A stretch of 26,457 bases of DNA from a virus, in the IMG/VR virus record IMGVR_UViG_3300042453_002706, positions 1 to 26,457 of that record. One strand, written 5' to 3'. Under the pieces are notes generated by a model. The model worked only from the letters and a program-made list of their open reading frames with translations. It ran no database searches and was not told the DNA's origin. Made by a program: the position numbers and the translations under genes. Shown piece by piece: positions 21,170-26,457 of this stretch (its first letter is position 1; the number at the start of each line of letters is the position of its first letter).

Positions 21170-21979
21170 TTATTCTAATCTAATTCTCTTTGAAGTGTCT
21201 ATACCTCTATGTTTTTGATAAAGAGTAAGTGGTCCTGCATTTGTAATATAATTAGTTTCTAAACACATCCATTTTTGTTGTGCGCTTTTTTTTCCACCCT
21301 TTTTACCATTTTTTACTCTTTCGTTATTAGTTAATCCATAAATACCAAGTTTTTTATTTTTAAGTGTTTTTTGTGCGTTTTTTCCACCTTTAGAACCGCC
21401 AATTTTACCTGCCAAACTTTTTTCTTCTTTACTCATCCCAAAAAAACCAGAATTATTTTTTCTTTGAGTTTCGTGGGATTTTTTTACATTTTCTTTTATT
21501 TGGTCTTTACTCATTCCACATATACCAAGTTTTAATTTTTTACAAGTATTTCCTCCTTTTCTACTATTTTCTTTTCTTTGTTCTGGAGTTAAAGAAAATA
21601 TTGATGTTTTATTTTCCTTATGATTTAATCCCACTATCTTACCTCCAATTTTACCACCTATTTTACCTGCTTTTCTTTTTTGCTCTATAGAAAAAACACC
21701 TAAACAATTTGCATTTAAGCACCACTTATCAGTATTATAAACATGTTTAATTAATCTACCTTCAACTTCCTGGGCTTTAATATATCCTTCATCAGTATAA
21801 TCAAATAATTCTAATATCTGCTTCTTTAGAGTATAAAACTCCCAACACCATTTGTTTGTTACGGGAGAACCCCAATATTCTTCATCAAAATATTTTTCTT
21901 TCTTACTACCATAATAGTAATAAGGAACCTCTTCAAAGGTAATCTTATATGTATATATTCTTGGACTTTGTGAAGTCAT
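21170..21979 (-). CDS. GIY-YIG-like homing endonuclease with Lys/Gly-rich repeats (HEG C)
   Basis: 269 residues. The N-terminus IYTYKITFEEVPYYYYGSKK fits a divergent GIY-YIG core, followed by a likely catalytic Glu region (AQEVEGRLIKHVYNTDKWCL, then NANCLG). Residues about 105-230 hold repeats of the type GMSKEEKSLAGKIGGSKGGK and LGIYGLTNNERVKNGKKGGK, as in many phage homing endonucleases, and the C-terminus (WMCLETNYITNAGPLTLYQK, then HRGIDTSKRIRLE) is a DNA-contact tail I recall from the same group. It differs from HEG A in repeats and size, so it was acquired separately. Confidence 0.82.
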   Translation of the reverse strand: MTSQSPRIYTYKITFEEVPYYYYGSKKEKYFDEEYWGSPVTNKWCWEFYTLKKQILELFDYTDEGYIKAQEVEGRLIKHVYNTDKWCLNANCLGVFSIEQKRKAGKIGGKIGGKIVGLNHKENKTSIFSLTPEQRKENSRKGGNTCKKLKLGICGMSKDQIKENVKKSHETQRKNNSGFFGMSKEEKSLAGKIGGSKGGKNAQKTLKNKKLGIYGLTNNERVKNGKKGGKKSAQQKWMCLETNYITNAGPLTLYQKHRGIDTSKRIRLE

Positions 21980-22086
21980 TTGTATTCTATTAAGACGGCA
22001 TTATTATTTATATAAGAAAAGGTGCCCCAAAGAGCACCTAATCTTATCTGTAGAGATTGCCGTCTTAACAGATATTATTATTTATC
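21980..22086 (-). promoter_or_regulatory. Two-arm late-promoter leader of HEG C
   Basis: In the direction of transcription: outer GATAAATA (22079-22086, one base off the late box), 10 nt ending CTG, left arm TTAAGACGGCA (22058-22068), hairpin AGGTGC/GCACCT with TTTTCTT tail (22020-22039), inner TATAAATA (22005-22012), 4 nt, right arm TGCCGTCTTAA (21990-22000), 10 nt, ATG. With CTG and the TAG after the right arm the stem extends to 14 bp with one G-U pair. Confidence 0.8.
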
Positions 22087-22102
22087 ATTAGATTATTGTT
22101 TT

Positions 22103-22276
22103 TTAATTTTTTCTATTAAAATATTTTTTATAGTATTTTTTCTTTAATTCAGTAATGTAGTTATATGCCTCTTCATCATCTAGACAATCTAAAATATATG
22201 AAGCACCCTCTAATTCACTCAATAGTCTTGCTATTGTGGTTGAATTCTCTGGATTTACGTTCCATTTCAATTTCAT
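22103..22276 (-). CDS. Small hypothetical protein, 57 aa
   Basis: 57 residues (begins MKLKWNVNPENSTTIARLLS, continues ELEGASYILDCLDDEEAYNY, ends in a Lys/Tyr-rich tail). It lies in another frame over the last 62 nt of the gene at 22215-22505. AAAGGAG lies about 7 nt before the ATG, which supports the start strongly. The long overlap with a good ribosome-binding site suggests coupled translation. I recall similar short cyanophage proteins; function unknown. Confidence 0.7.
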   Translation of the reverse strand: MKLKWNVNPENSTTIARLLSELEGASYILDCLDDEEAYNYITELKKKYYKKYFNRKN

Positions 22277-22505
22277 CCTGAATCTCCTTTTCTAATTCTC
22301 TTGCAATCTTATCATATTTACGATTTTGTAAATACGTCGTAATAAAATTATTTGGATGAAATCTAATCATCCAAATAAATCTCTCAATATTTACTTTTAA
22401 AATTTTGAATAATAGATTAATGTATTCTGAAACATTATGATCTAAAATCATCATCGTTACAATGACAGTAAAAATAATAAAAAGTGTGTAATAATAAGTA
22501 CTCAT
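22215..22505 (-). CDS. Small membrane protein, conserved in cyanophages
   Basis: 96 residues. Residues about 4-22 (YYYTLFIIFTVIVTMMILD) form one membrane span, followed by an amphipathic stretch (LLFKILKVNIERFIWMIRFH) and a charged helical C-terminus (IARELEKEIQDEIEMERKSR). The RFIWMIRFHPNN pattern is one I recall from cyanophage small membrane proteins. The C-terminal part is probably cytoplasmic. The ATG overlaps the previous stop as ATGA (22502-22505). Confidence 0.7.
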   Translation of the reverse strand: MSTYYYTLFIIFTVIVTMMILDHNVSEYINLLFKILKVNIERFIWMIRFHPNNFITTYLQNRKYDKIARELEKEIQDEIEMERKSREFNHNSKTIE

Positions 22506-22681
22506 TTATTCTTTGAAATTATAACAGGACAACTGGGAACAGAATCAGTTAAAAAAGGATTAAATATTTTGTCTGGTTCGGGAACCGAGTCGGACGTTAA
22601 ACAAAAACAGCAGGAGGTGTCTTCAATAGAAGAGTCTATGAATGCTGAAACCGCGACATCTTTAGTGTCGCGGTAGTTCAT
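22502..22681 (-). CDS. Small Cys-containing hypothetical protein, 59 aa
   Basis: 59 residues (begins MNYRDTKDVAVSAFIDSSIE, continues DTSCCFCLTSDSVPEPDK). The start overlaps the preceding stop as TAATG and the stop overlaps the next start as ATGA, so it is coupled on both sides and very likely real. Four Cys (CCFC and a later SC) might bind metal. A perfect 9-bp hairpin (ACCGCGACA/TGTCGCGGT, 22650-22674) falls in codons 3-11 and could slow or regulate its translation. Function unknown. Confidence 0.65.
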   Translation of the reverse strand: MNYRDTKDVAVSAFIDSSIEDTSCCFCLTSDSVPEPDKIFNPFLTDSVPSCPVIISKNK

Positions 22682-22881
22682 TACTTAATAATCATCCAAT
22701 TCTTATCATCCTGCTCTTTCATCCAAAACTTTAGATTACCTGCAATTGGATTCAAAAGAATCTGATTATTTTCCTTTTTTAGTACCTTACACGAATGAAG
22801 TTGTCTCATATCAGTATTAAACAACTCCTTTGCTTCTTCTGTCTTTGGTTGAATAGTAATAAACTGTGCTTTAGGCTTCAT
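22681..22881 (-). CDS. Hypothetical protein, first gene of a small-gene unit
   Basis: 66 residues (begins MKPKAQFITIQPKTEEAKEL, ends FWMKEQDDKNWMIIK). Short beta strands and a helix are suggested, but no family was recognised. It is the first gene after two promoter-like sites (22940-22968 and 22986-22997) and leads a chain of overlapping small genes down to 22103. Confidence 0.6.
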   Translation of the reverse strand: MKPKAQFITIQPKTEEAKELFNTDMRQLHSCKVLKKENNQILLNPIAGNLKFWMKEQDDKNWMIIK

Positions 22882-22939
22882 AATGTGTCTTTAAGTTACT
22901 TTAAGTAATTAGAACTTTCTCTTCATCCCCAACAAAGGT

Positions 22940-22968
22940 ACTCTAATCAAATTTAGAAGACTTGTCAA
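22940..22968 (-). promoter_or_regulatory. Sigma70 promoter with perfect -35
   Basis: On the minus strand TTGACA (22963-22968) is 17 bp from TAGAGT (22940-22945), a weak -10. It lies about 60 bp upstream of the ATG at 22881. Confidence 0.5.
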
Positions 22969-22985
22969 GTACTGAAGAGTATGCT

Positions 22986-22997
22986 AGTATCATAGCA
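22986..22997 (-). promoter_or_regulatory. Extended -10 promoter TGCTATGATACT
   Basis: The minus strand reads TGCTATGATACT, the same form as at 1388-1399 and 19681-19692. It lies upstream of the TTGACA promoter, in the gap between the tail-fibre-like genes and the small-gene unit. Confidence 0.55.
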
Positions 22998-23037
22998 TTC
23001 TTGAAGAGAAATTAATGAACTTAAGGACAGTTTGAAG

Positions 23038-23098
23038 AGTGTCTATCTTGTAAGTGCTTGTAGTTGAGAGTTTGGAAGTCTTTTAGGCCAGTAGGTGA
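23038..23098 (-). repeat. 61-bp perfect direct repeat, copy 1
   Basis: Identical to 25237-25297. It codes the C-terminal residues YWPKRLPNSQLQALTR of the fibre-like protein and continues a few bases past the stop codon, so a DNA-level exchange or duplication, not only protein constraint, explains the identity. Confidence 0.9.
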
Positions 23099-24380
23099 TG
23101 CGTTTTATGGTGCCAGTCAACAGAAAATCTGTACCACTGCGGCGGCCAATGCTTAATTGATTGACCACAGGAACGGTTCCTGAATTATCCGTTGCCCCGC
23201 TAAGAATGCTACCGGCTTGCACAAACGCAAAGTTATTTATTTGGTAGCCAACAGAAAGTCGAGTGCCATTGGATTGCCTGTTTGTGTCAAAGCTAGCTTG
23301 GATGACGTTGCTATTAGCAACGCTATATCCCGCATCTGTATAAGCTGAAAGAACCCGATAAAACAAGTCAATGCGTGTAGCAGTCGTGCCGTCAGACAGG
23401 CTAGCTATTCGCGGGAATTGGTTAGTGCCGCCGTGCAACTGATTACTTGTTGCTTCCGCAAACACCGTCCCCTCATCCTGCCGATACCAGGAGCTGAAGT
23501 TCGCCCCCTCAATTCTGGCAACGTCCGCAAATCTTGTGACTGTGGATGCTTGTGTGGGAATGTAGCTGGTGGGGAAGGCTCCGACTTCTAGTTGAGGTCC
23601 CCAATAATAAATTCCAGAACTTCCATCGCCAACATTTTTGTATATATTTGGACTTTCAGTATCTAAAAAATTATTTGGATTACCAATAGACACTTGAAGA
23701 ACTACATTTGTAAGATTGGATGCTCCTACAGTTGCTGTTACATAACATCTATACCACCCATTTCCATATGGAATCATTTTTGTAATAGAAGGATTGCTAC
23801 TTGTTCCTGTTAATAAATCAATAAAAGAAGATGCGCCATAAAATACACCTTCAACTGGAGCATTACCTGGTGAAGTATTATCAAACCATAGAGTTGCATA
23901 TCTTCTGGATGCAGTTCCCTTTAAAAAAACAGAAATAGTATATGATGTATTTGCATTCATTGTAAATGTATTAGAATTTAAAGATTGTCTCAATGTTGAT
24001 CCAGAGTTACCAATAATTTTATATGCATTAAAAGTTCCATCGGGTGATGTTGTTTCAGATGTAAGAGTACGAGTTGCGTAAAGAGATGTGCCATGAGAAG
24101 ATAATGTGGTGCTGCGCAAAATTAAATTAGTCCTACCCCCCTCAATCAACAACCCTAAGCTTTCACCAGTTACAGGATTATGATCAAATCTTGCTTCATT
24201 TACTCCAGCATACTTAATTAATCCATCAGCACCCACATAAGACCCACCACTAGAACGAGTGAATGTAATTCTGGGATCTAATGTTTTTGTTCTGGCAAAG
24301 TTTAAATCCAAAGATGGTCTAATTTCTGGATAGTTTAAATCAGTTGCACTTGCAGAGAGAAGAAAATTATCTACTGACAC
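23043..24380 (-). CDS. Tail-fibre/adhesin-like protein with mosaic middle
   Basis: 445 residues, GTG start (MSVDNFLLSASATDLNYPEI). The N-terminal module has RPSLDLNFARTKTLDPRITF and GADGLIKYAGVNEARFDH; the middle has a lectin- or CBM-like beta pattern ending YYWGPQLEVGAFPTSYIPT; the C-terminal module ends YWPKRLPNSQLQALTR. This layout is widespread in phage and prophage surface proteins thought to bind carbohydrates. The half below about 23600 is GC-rich and that above is AT-rich, suggesting joined parts of different origin. It likely contacts the host surface; that is an inference. Confidence 0.75.
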   Translation of the reverse strand: MSVDNFLLSASATDLNYPEIRPSLDLNFARTKTLDPRITFTRSSGGSYVGADGLIKYAGVNEARFDHNPVTGESLGLLIEGGRTNLILRSTTLSSHGTSLYATRTLTSETTSPDGTFNAYKIIGNSGSTLRQSLNSNTFTMNANTSYTISVFLKGTASRRYATLWFDNTSPGNAPVEGVFYGASSFIDLLTGTSSNPSITKMIPYGNGWYRCYVTATVGASNLTNVVLQVSIGNPNNFLDTESPNIYKNVGDGSSGIYYWGPQLEVGAFPTSYIPTQASTVTRFADVARIEGANFSSWYRQDEGTVFAEATSNQLHGGTNQFPRIASLSDGTTATRIDLFYRVLSAYTDAGYSVANSNVIQASFDTNRQSNGTRLSVGYQINNFAFVQAGSILSGATDNSGTVPVVNQLSIGRRSGTDFLLTGTIKRITYWPKRLPNSQLQALTR

Positions 24381-24386
24381 AATATA

Positions 24387-24812
24387 TCAACCCGTAGTAA
24401 TTGAATAACGCCAAGAACCAGCAGGAGTTCTGATATAAAGACGATTATTTAAGGTATCATAAATCAAAGGAACAGTTCCAATCGGAATTGCTGGATTTGA
24501 TGGATTAGTAGATGGTCCTACTGTTGGAGGTCCAGAACAAGTGGGAATACATAAAAATCCATTTGTTGCAGTTGTTGCCAATGAACTTCCAGAACCTATA
24601 ACTACGTTTCCTGTGATTGGTTGAAGAGTAAGATTTGTATATTCATTTACAGTTCCTGTAGTTGAAAATCCAGCACTAGTTACAGTTGTACCAAAACCTA
24701 CAGGAGATTGAATACTTCTTACTGTAATTCCTGAAGTATTTTGAAATGCCATTTCACCAAGCATTCCATTAACACTAATTTGGTTAATCCCCGTGCCAAT
24801 TAAACTAGCCAC
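24387..24812 (-). CDS. Small fibre-like structural protein
   Basis: 141 residues, GTG start at 24812 with AGAGG upstream. The sequence is rich in Thr, Ser, Gly and Asn (YTNLTLQPITGNVVIGSGSS) and ends in a strand-rich block (PLIYDTLNNRLYIRTPAGSW, then RYSITTG) that I recall from phage tail-fibre or short-fibre proteins. There are two Cys in a CIPTCSGPP loop. It lies between the two fibre-like paralogues and has a TATAAATA late box 24 bp upstream. Confidence 0.65.
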   Translation of the reverse strand: MASLIGTGINQISVNGMLGEMAFQNTSGITVRSIQSPVGFGTTVTSAGFSTTGTVNEYTNLTLQPITGNVVIGSGSSLATTATNGFLCIPTCSGPPTVGPSTNPSNPAIPIGTVPLIYDTLNNRLYIRTPAGSWRYSITTG

Positions 24813-24835
24813 TTTATAACACCTCTTTTATTAAT

Positions 24836-24843
24836 TATTTATA
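24836..24843 (-). promoter_or_regulatory. Late-type promoter TATAAATA
   Basis: An exact match to the T4 late box on the minus strand, overlapping the stop of 24839-25204 and lying 24 bp upstream of the GTG at 24812. Confidence 0.65.
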
Positions 24844-25204
24844 GGAACGTTCTTTGTGGATTTGGAGGAGTCACTTGATAAGGTTCTAATTCTACAGGAA
24901 GTGGAATTGGTGGCTTGTTTCCATAAACTGTTCTGTAGTTATAATGATATCCACTTATTTGAGTTGGTGAAGTGACTACAGTAATTTCTCCAGTTTCTGA
25001 ATTCGTTTCATAAACTCCATCATCTTCATAAAGAACTCCAACCTCATCGATTGCAAAGGTTTCAGTTTGAGTCGTGATTTCTAATGTATTCAATGGTTCA
25101 TTGGTTTCTGGATTATAGGGTGTATAAGTGTGTTCTGGAATTGTTGAGAACACTTGAATTGCTTCTTCTTTGGAAGAAAATTTTAGGAAATAATCTGAGT
25201 ACAT
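24839..25204 (-). CDS. Hypothetical protein in the tail-fibre region
   Basis: 121 residues (begins MYSDYFLKFSSKEEAIQVFS). The N-terminus looks like an alpha/beta unit; the C-terminal part is Pro-rich (NKPPIPLPVELEPYQVTPPN). Its place between fibre-like genes suggests a fibre-assembly chaperone or a small virion part, but no family was clearly recognised. Confidence 0.6.
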   Translation of the reverse strand: MYSDYFLKFSSKEEAIQVFSTIPEHTYTPYNPETNEPLNTLEITTQTETFAIDEVGVLYEDDGVYETNSETGEITVVTSPTQISGYHYNYRTVYGNKPPIPLPVELEPYQVTPPNPQRTFL

Positions 25205-25222
25205 AGTATGATTGTTTTTGAG

Positions 25223-25230
25223 TATTTATG
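25223..25230 (-). promoter_or_regulatory. Late-box variant CATAAATA
   Basis: One base off TATAAATA on the minus strand, 18 bp upstream of the ATG at 25204 and just past the stop of the larger fibre-like gene. Confidence 0.4.
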
Positions 25231-25236
25231 ATGTGA

Positions 25237-25297
25237 AGTGTCTATCTTGTAAGTGCTTGTAGTTGAGAGTTTGGAAGTCTTTTAGGCCAGTAGGTGA
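25237..25297 (-). repeat. 61-bp perfect direct repeat, copy 2
   Basis: Identical to 23038-23098 (offset 2199 bp). It covers the C-terminal codons of the partial fibre-like gene and a few bases past its stop. Confidence 0.9.
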
Positions 25298-26457
25298 GGC
25301 GGCGGATGGTGCCGTTAAGTTGGGTACCGCCTCCACTGGACCCGATGTTCAGTACGTTTGGGTCGGGTGTATTGGTAACAGTAATGTCAACGCCTGCCGT
25401 TCCAACTTGCAGCCTTCCTGTTAAATCCGAAAAAGCTACGGCTGCTTGAGATACGCCAGTAGTCAGGTTTGCCCCAGTGCCAGGCGCTGTAGAAAATACT
25501 CCCGCTACCAATGCTCTAAATTGATTTGACGTTGATTGCGGCTGCCTCAGACTGCTTGCATATGAACCACCGCCGAGTTCCCAGGCTATTTGCGTTTTTA
25601 TTTGCGAAGCAATAATTGTAGAATCACTGAATAATGTCCATCCACTTTGCGAGTACCACGAACTAAACGCACTGCCCGTGATGCTGGCAACGTCCGCGCT
25701 GCGGGTGGCTGCGGCGGTGGTGGTGGGGATGTAGCTGGTGGGGAAGGCTCCGGCTTCCAGTTGGGCGCCCCATGCAAAGTAATTGGTTGTCAGGGACGTG
25801 CTTGCAAACTTATTTAACCAAAGCTGGGGCTGCATTACAGAGAAGGGGAGCGCCAAAACACTGCATGACACTGAACAGCGAAACCACCCATTACCGACCG
25901 CTGTGGCAACTGCGGCTTGACCTGTAGCCGTCCCTTCGTTAGTAATTACGCTGGTGCCATCCGTTAAACTGAATCGCGCTCGCACGCCATTTGTGGATCC
26001 GTCAGTCAATCGAACGACAACAAATTGCTCTGTGCCTTGTTTCAAATAGATTGAAAATGTATAAAAACCTGTGGCGGAAGCTGAGACGTTGTTTAACAGA
26101 AATTTGTTGGCAGTTCCTGCTGCGCCCGCAATTAAATCGGCGGTGTTAATACCATTTGGAGCGGTTGTGTTGTCAGCGGTTACAGTTGAGGTGTTATACG
26201 TCCAAGGCCGTGTTGCGCCAGCATCTGCAGTATTCCTGAAATCCTCGCTCCATACTTGCAAATTCGTCCTCGCCCCCTCCACCAACAGCCCCAGGCTTTC
26301 GCCAGTTACAGGATCGTGATCAAATCTTGCTTCATTCACTCCAGCATACTTAATTAATCCATCAGCACCTACATAAGAACCACCACTAGAACGAGTGAAT
26401 GTAATTCTGGGATCTAATGTTTTTGAGTTTGCAAAGTCTAAGTCTAGAGTGGGTAAG
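25242..26457 (-). CDS. Tail-fibre/adhesin-like protein, 5' end outside the window
   Basis: The reading frame is open to the end of the window, giving at least 405 residues; the internal Met at 26339 is not the true start. The visible N-terminal part (DFANSKTLDPRITFTRSSGG and GADGLIKYAGVNEARFDH) and the C-terminus (YWPKRLPNSQLQALTR) match the paralogue at 23043-24380, while the middle is different. The middle is clearly richer in G and C than its surroundings. WGAQLEAGAFPTSYIPTTTA marks the shared beta module. It probably makes a host-binding surface protein. Confidence 0.75.
   Translation of the reverse strand, partial: LPTLDLDFANSKTLDPRITFTRSSGGSYVGADGLIKYAGVNEARFDHDPVTGESLGLLVEGARTNLQVWSEDFRNTADAGATRPWTYNTSTVTADNTTAPNGINTADLIAGAAGTANKFLLNNVSASATGFYTFSIYLKQGTEQFVVVRLTDGSTNGVRARFSLTDGTSVITNEGTATGQAAVATAVGNGWFRCSVSCSVLALPFSVMQPQLWLNKFASTSLTTNYFAWGAQLEAGAFPTSYIPTTTAAATRSADVASITGSAFSSWYSQSGWTLFSDSTIIASQIKTQIAWELGGGSYASSLRQPQSTSNQFRALVAGVFSTAPGTGANLTTGVSQAAVAFSDLTGRLQVGTAGVDITVTNTPDPNVLNIGSSGGGTQLNGTIRRLTYWPKRLPNSQLQALTR

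Noticed and set aside
22506-22540. An early stop in the small gene at 22502-22681
   Set aside because: It came from counting seven T in a run; the sequence has six, and the frame then runs to an ATGA overlap with the next gene.
22506-22678. A plus-strand open frame of about 57 codons opposite the small gene at 22502-22681
   Set aside because: It has no good start codon or ribosome-binding site, while the minus-strand gene is coupled to both neighbours.
1-26457. tRNA genes and CRISPR arrays
   Set aside because: No cloverleaf with a convincing acceptor stem and T-arm and no regular spaced repeats were seen by eye; a covariance-model scan would be needed to exclude an unusual tRNA.

Overview
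The window reads as part of a T4-like myovirus genome of the marine cyanophage kind, or a close uncultured relative. The T4 replication set is present (gp41, UvsX, gp43, RegA, gp62, gp44, gp45). It is mixed with genes typical of cyanophages: a small heat-shock protein, a 2OG-Fe(II) oxygenase beside uvsX, a MazG-like protein, a CobS-like AAA+ ATPase with a VWA partner, and several small conserved cyanophage proteins. Every gene I accept is on the minus strand, so transcription runs from high to low coordinates. No tRNA, rRNA or CRISPR array was seen.

Layout in the direction of transcription. (1) 26457-23043: tail-fibre or adhesin-like genes, with two mosaic paralogues whose ends are nearly identical. 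(2) 22881-20826: small overlapping genes, interrupted by a GIY-YIG-like homing endonuclease gene (HEG C). (3) 20817-19718: a strong promoter, a candidate 62-nt small RNA ending in a terminator, a second terminator, then an HNH homing endonuclease (HEG B). (4) 19657-15353: a zincin/VWA CobT-like protein, a paralogous structural-type protein and a CobS-like AAA+ protein. (5) 15303-12131: small genes, the sliding clamp gp45, a GIY-YIG homing endonuclease (HEG A) and a zinc-finger protein. (6) 12141-2632: the replication and recombination core, namely clamp loader gp44/gp62, RegA, Hsp20, DNA polymerase gp43, UvsX, oxygenase, helicase gp41 and MazG. (7) 2632-1: small genes, a second copy of the structural-type paralogue, and an operon of small genes joined by ATGA overlaps.

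Two systems stand out. First, the replicative helicase gp41 is split into two adjacent ORFs. The upstream one ends in a 90-residue N-intein and the downstream one begins with a 39-residue C-intein, so active helicase should form only by protein trans-splicing. There are only 40 bp between the halves and no endonuclease gene. Second, three unrelated homing endonuclease genes carry the same leader: outer late-type box, 10 nt ending in CTG, left arm, hairpin with T-rich tail, inner TATAAATA, exactly 4 nt, right arm complementary to the left arm, 10-12 nt, ATG. The arm sequences differ at each locus but always pair with their own partner. This looks like a timing device that blocks translation of read-through mRNA and releases it on transcripts from the inner late promoter. 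A simpler version, where the late promoter box is itself the left arm, precedes both copies of the structural-type paralogue.

Likely host-type promoters (TGnTATGAT or TATAAT) and rho-independent terminators separate the transcription units, often as a terminator followed directly by the next promoter. Nine proteins below about 60 codons (including the fragment at base 1) are called here from start/stop overlaps and ribosome-binding context.
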